Origin: Candidatus Brockarchaeota archaeon
GTDB taxonomy: Archaea > Thermoproteota > EX4484-205 > DTQO01
Assembly: GCA_017601265.1 (NCBI GenBank)
Contig: JAFNJA010000123.1
Location: forward strand, 1-5,976
Reading direction: 5' to 3'
Length of the DNA: 5,976 nucleotides
Part shown: piece by piece, positions 4,476-5,976 of the stretch
Layout: each line of letters starts with the position of its first letter
Position numbering within the stretch: the stretch's first letter is position 1
Position numbers and translations under genes: made by a program
Notes under the pieces: generated by a model
What the model saw: only the letters and a program-made list of their open reading frames with translations
Database searches by the model: none
What the model was told of the DNA's origin: nothing

Positions 4476-5976
4476 TCAACCGCCGGAGGGCCAGAAAGGC
4501 CTGGTCCGTATGAAATTGAGCTTCGCTTCCAAGAGCTCCTTGAAAAAATCGTCCTCGTTGCCGCTCGGCTTCCTCAGTATCCGGGCCGCGACCTGGGGGC
4601 CGATCCCGAACACCAGCAAGGCGGTCGCGGCCTTTTTCCCGTGGGTCAGGACGAGGTCCGCGTTCCGGGCCGCGTCCATCAACGCCCTCTTTTCCTCCTC
4701 CGAAAGCCTCGACCTGCGCAGGTGCTTGGCGACGATCCTCTTTAGCCGGTCGTCGGCCCTGGGCGACACGTGTATGAGGCGGGCCGAGCACCTCACGCAA
4801 ACCGGGTTGTCTTGGAGGTCCCTCAGCTTGGGCTTGTACATGGTGGCGCCGCAATTCATGCAAAGCATGTGGACTCGGGAAGAAAGGGTCTTCTCCTTGA
4901 GGCGCTTGACGCTGTCCCACTCTACCGTCCTGGGCGCGATCAGTTCCGGTACCTCCGCGAACTTGCTGAGGATGTGCCGGGAGATCGGCGTCGGGCTGTC
5001 GGCGGAGAAGAAGGTTTTCACCTCTATCTCGCCCGAGTGGATCTTCTTGAAGACCTCTTTCATGTTGTCCAAGTCTATCTTTTCGACGAGCGCTTCGCGC
5101 AAGGTCTCCTTGAAGATTGGGGAGCCTGAAAACCTGAACGCCATCTCGGCGAGCTCTTCTTCTGCCAGCACGATTCCCCTTGGAACGGCGCCGAACCTTT
5201 CAGCGACGAATTTTAGGTAGTAGGAGAGGGAAGGGTTGGCGGTTATGTGACGCATGAGCGCCACCTCCGCCTCCTCGGGGCTTAAGGAGGAGAGCGCCGC
5301 CGCAAAACTTTCGACGTCTTTTGGCGAAAGGAAGGACGGGAATTCGAAAAGTATCCTGTAGCCGTCGTTCCAAGACTTGGCGTCAAAGCCTTTTTCGCGC
5401 AAGACTTCGTTGAAGGCGAACATGATGGCCCTGTTTACGAGTTCGCCAAAACAGCAGTTCAATATGAGGTACGGGCCGAACCCCTCGGCGAGGACGAGTT
5501 TGTCGGACGGCACGATCGAGCAGGCGGAGATCTGTTCCGCTACCTCTCCAACTACGGCTTTGGCTCCGTTCGGATCTATCGACGATTCCCGGGATAGGAG
5601 GAGAGCGGCATCGCCCGCGGTGCCGTTTTCCAGCAGCGCAGCTACCTTCCTCCTGAGCGCTCCGGCCCTAATGGCCAAGTCGTACGAGATCGGAAGGAGC
5701 TCCCCTTCCCAGCCCGGTATGGCTGCCGTCGGATCCGCCGTCGGGGTGACGTACACCTTGCCCTCCTGCGATATCTGCTCGATCTTCCAGACCATTCCTC
5801 GGCAGATGAACTTCAACCCGACCCTTGCCTTCGTCGACACGAACTCGTCGCCCAGCGTCCCGACGAAGCTTTCGCTCGATACGTCCACGATCGGGTACCT
5901 TCTTTCGTCCGGTATCGTGGAAACGTTCTGGTAGTAATAGAGGCGCGTCGCGGGCGCCGGCGAGGCGTGCTTCCCT
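4476..5976 (-). CDS. lhr: Lhr-family ATP-dependent helicase, C-terminal half
   Basis: The frame is open from the right edge to TGA at 4478-4476, 499 codons. The N-terminus with both RecA motor domains lies beyond base 5976, so this is about half of a protein of the usual 850-950 residues. Numbering from the first visible codon, YYYQNVSTIPDERRYPIVDV (13-32) and FVGTLGDEFV (37-46) mark the join from RecA2 to the winged-helix and beta-barrel domains of the Lhr core. FICRGMVWKIEQI (56-68) and PGWEGE (87-92, compare the family PFWxGE) belong to the barrel that contacts the unwound strand. A Cys4 knuckle follows (Cys372-x2-Cys375, Cys393-x2-Cys396). A helical tail then carries GIGPQVAARIL and ends RTRPFW near the C-terminus, as in archaeal Lhr proteins. 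Lhr enzymes are 3'-to-5' SF2 translocases acting on forked DNA and DNA:RNA hybrids, linked to repair and fork restart. The GTG at 5888 is internal, not a start. The HNH gene follows with no gap. Confidence 0.88.
   Translation of the reverse strand, partial: GKHASPAPATRLYYYQNVSTIPDERRYPIVDVSSESFVGTLGDEFVSTKARVGLKFICRGMVWKIEQISQEGKVYVTPTADPTAAIPGWEGELLPISYDLAIRAGALRRKVAALLENGTAGDAALLLSRESSIDPNGAKAVVGEVAEQISACSIVPSDKLVLAEGFGPYLILNCCFGELVNRAIMFAFNEVLREKGFDAKSWNDGYRILFEFPSFLSPKDVESFAAALSSLSPEEAEVALMRHITANPSLSYYLKFVAERFGAVPRGIVLAEEELAEMAFRFSGSPIFKETLREALVEKIDLDNMKEVFKKIHSGEIEVKTFFSADSPTPISRHILSKFAEVPELIAPRTVEWDSVKRLKEKTLSSRVHMLCMNCGATMYKPKLRDLQDNPVCVRCSARLIHVSPRADDRLKRIVAKHLRRSRLSEEEKRALMDAARNADLVLTHGKKAATALLVFGIGPQVAARILRKPSGNEDDFFKELLEAKLNFIRTRPFWPSGG

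Noticed and set aside
4321..4920. 199-codon minus-strand ORF across the lhr/HNH junction
   Set aside because: It is Pro/Arg/Gly-rich and overlaps both supported genes in a different frame.
4510..5220. 236-codon plus-strand ORF antisense to lhr
   Set aside because: It lies entirely opposite conserved Lhr codons including the Cys4 knuckle; its Ser/Leu-rich composition is what the reverse complement of this gene predicts.
4476..5888. GTG at 5888 as the start of the helicase gene
   Set aside because: The frame continues upstream without a stop to the window edge and encodes conserved Lhr sequence (STIPDERRYPIV), so this GTG is an internal Val codon.
5377..5934. 185-codon plus-strand ORF antisense to lhr
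   Set aside because: It mirrors the lhr coding frame, with no independent motif, promoter or ribosome-binding site.

Overview
The window looks archaeal. The reasons are an Lhr-type helicase C-terminus of archaeal build (C-terminal Cys4 knuckle, terminal FW motif), TATA-box-like elements instead of bacterial -35/-10 boxes, GGAGGT/GGTG ribosome-binding sites, and heavy use of AGG/AGA for Arg and ATA for Ile in moderately GC-rich DNA. I cannot name a phylum from this stretch.

Layout. (1) Bases 1-157, minus strand: the N-terminus of a Gfo/Idh/MocA-type NAD(P)-dependent oxidoreductase, cut by the window edge. (2) 158-294: a short divergent intergenic region with one TATA-like element facing each way and a repeated 10-mer containing the palindrome CCGCGCGG. 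(3) 295-3967, plus strand: a tightly coupled three-cistron ABC exporter operon. It encodes a complete TMD-NBD half transporter, a TMD-only protein (TAATG junction), and a free-standing NBD (ATGA junction). (4) 3968-4019: a 52-base convergent gap with a T-rich terminator-like tract. (5) 4475-4020, minus strand: a small C2H2 zinc finger plus HNH nuclease. (6) 5976-4476, minus strand: the C-terminal half of an Lhr-family SF2 helicase, whose N-terminus lies beyond the window. Its TGA directly abuts the GTG of the nuclease gene.

How the genes work together. The transporter genes together supply one heterodimeric type IV ABC exporter of the asymmetric class (TM287/288, BmrCD and LmrCD are examples). 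The fused subunit has a canonical LSGGQ but lost its catalytic Glu (Asp) and switch His (Gln). The second NBD keeps Glu and His but has a degenerate signature (ISIGQ). The defects complement each other: pairing gives one competent and one degenerate ATP site. The break of the second subunit into TMD and NBD reading frames is the most unusual point. It is either a real three-gene exporter or a one-base indel in the linker. The helicase and nuclease are probably co-transcribed, which suggests a shared nucleic-acid role that is untested.

No RNA genes, insertion sequences, CRISPR arrays or origins were seen.
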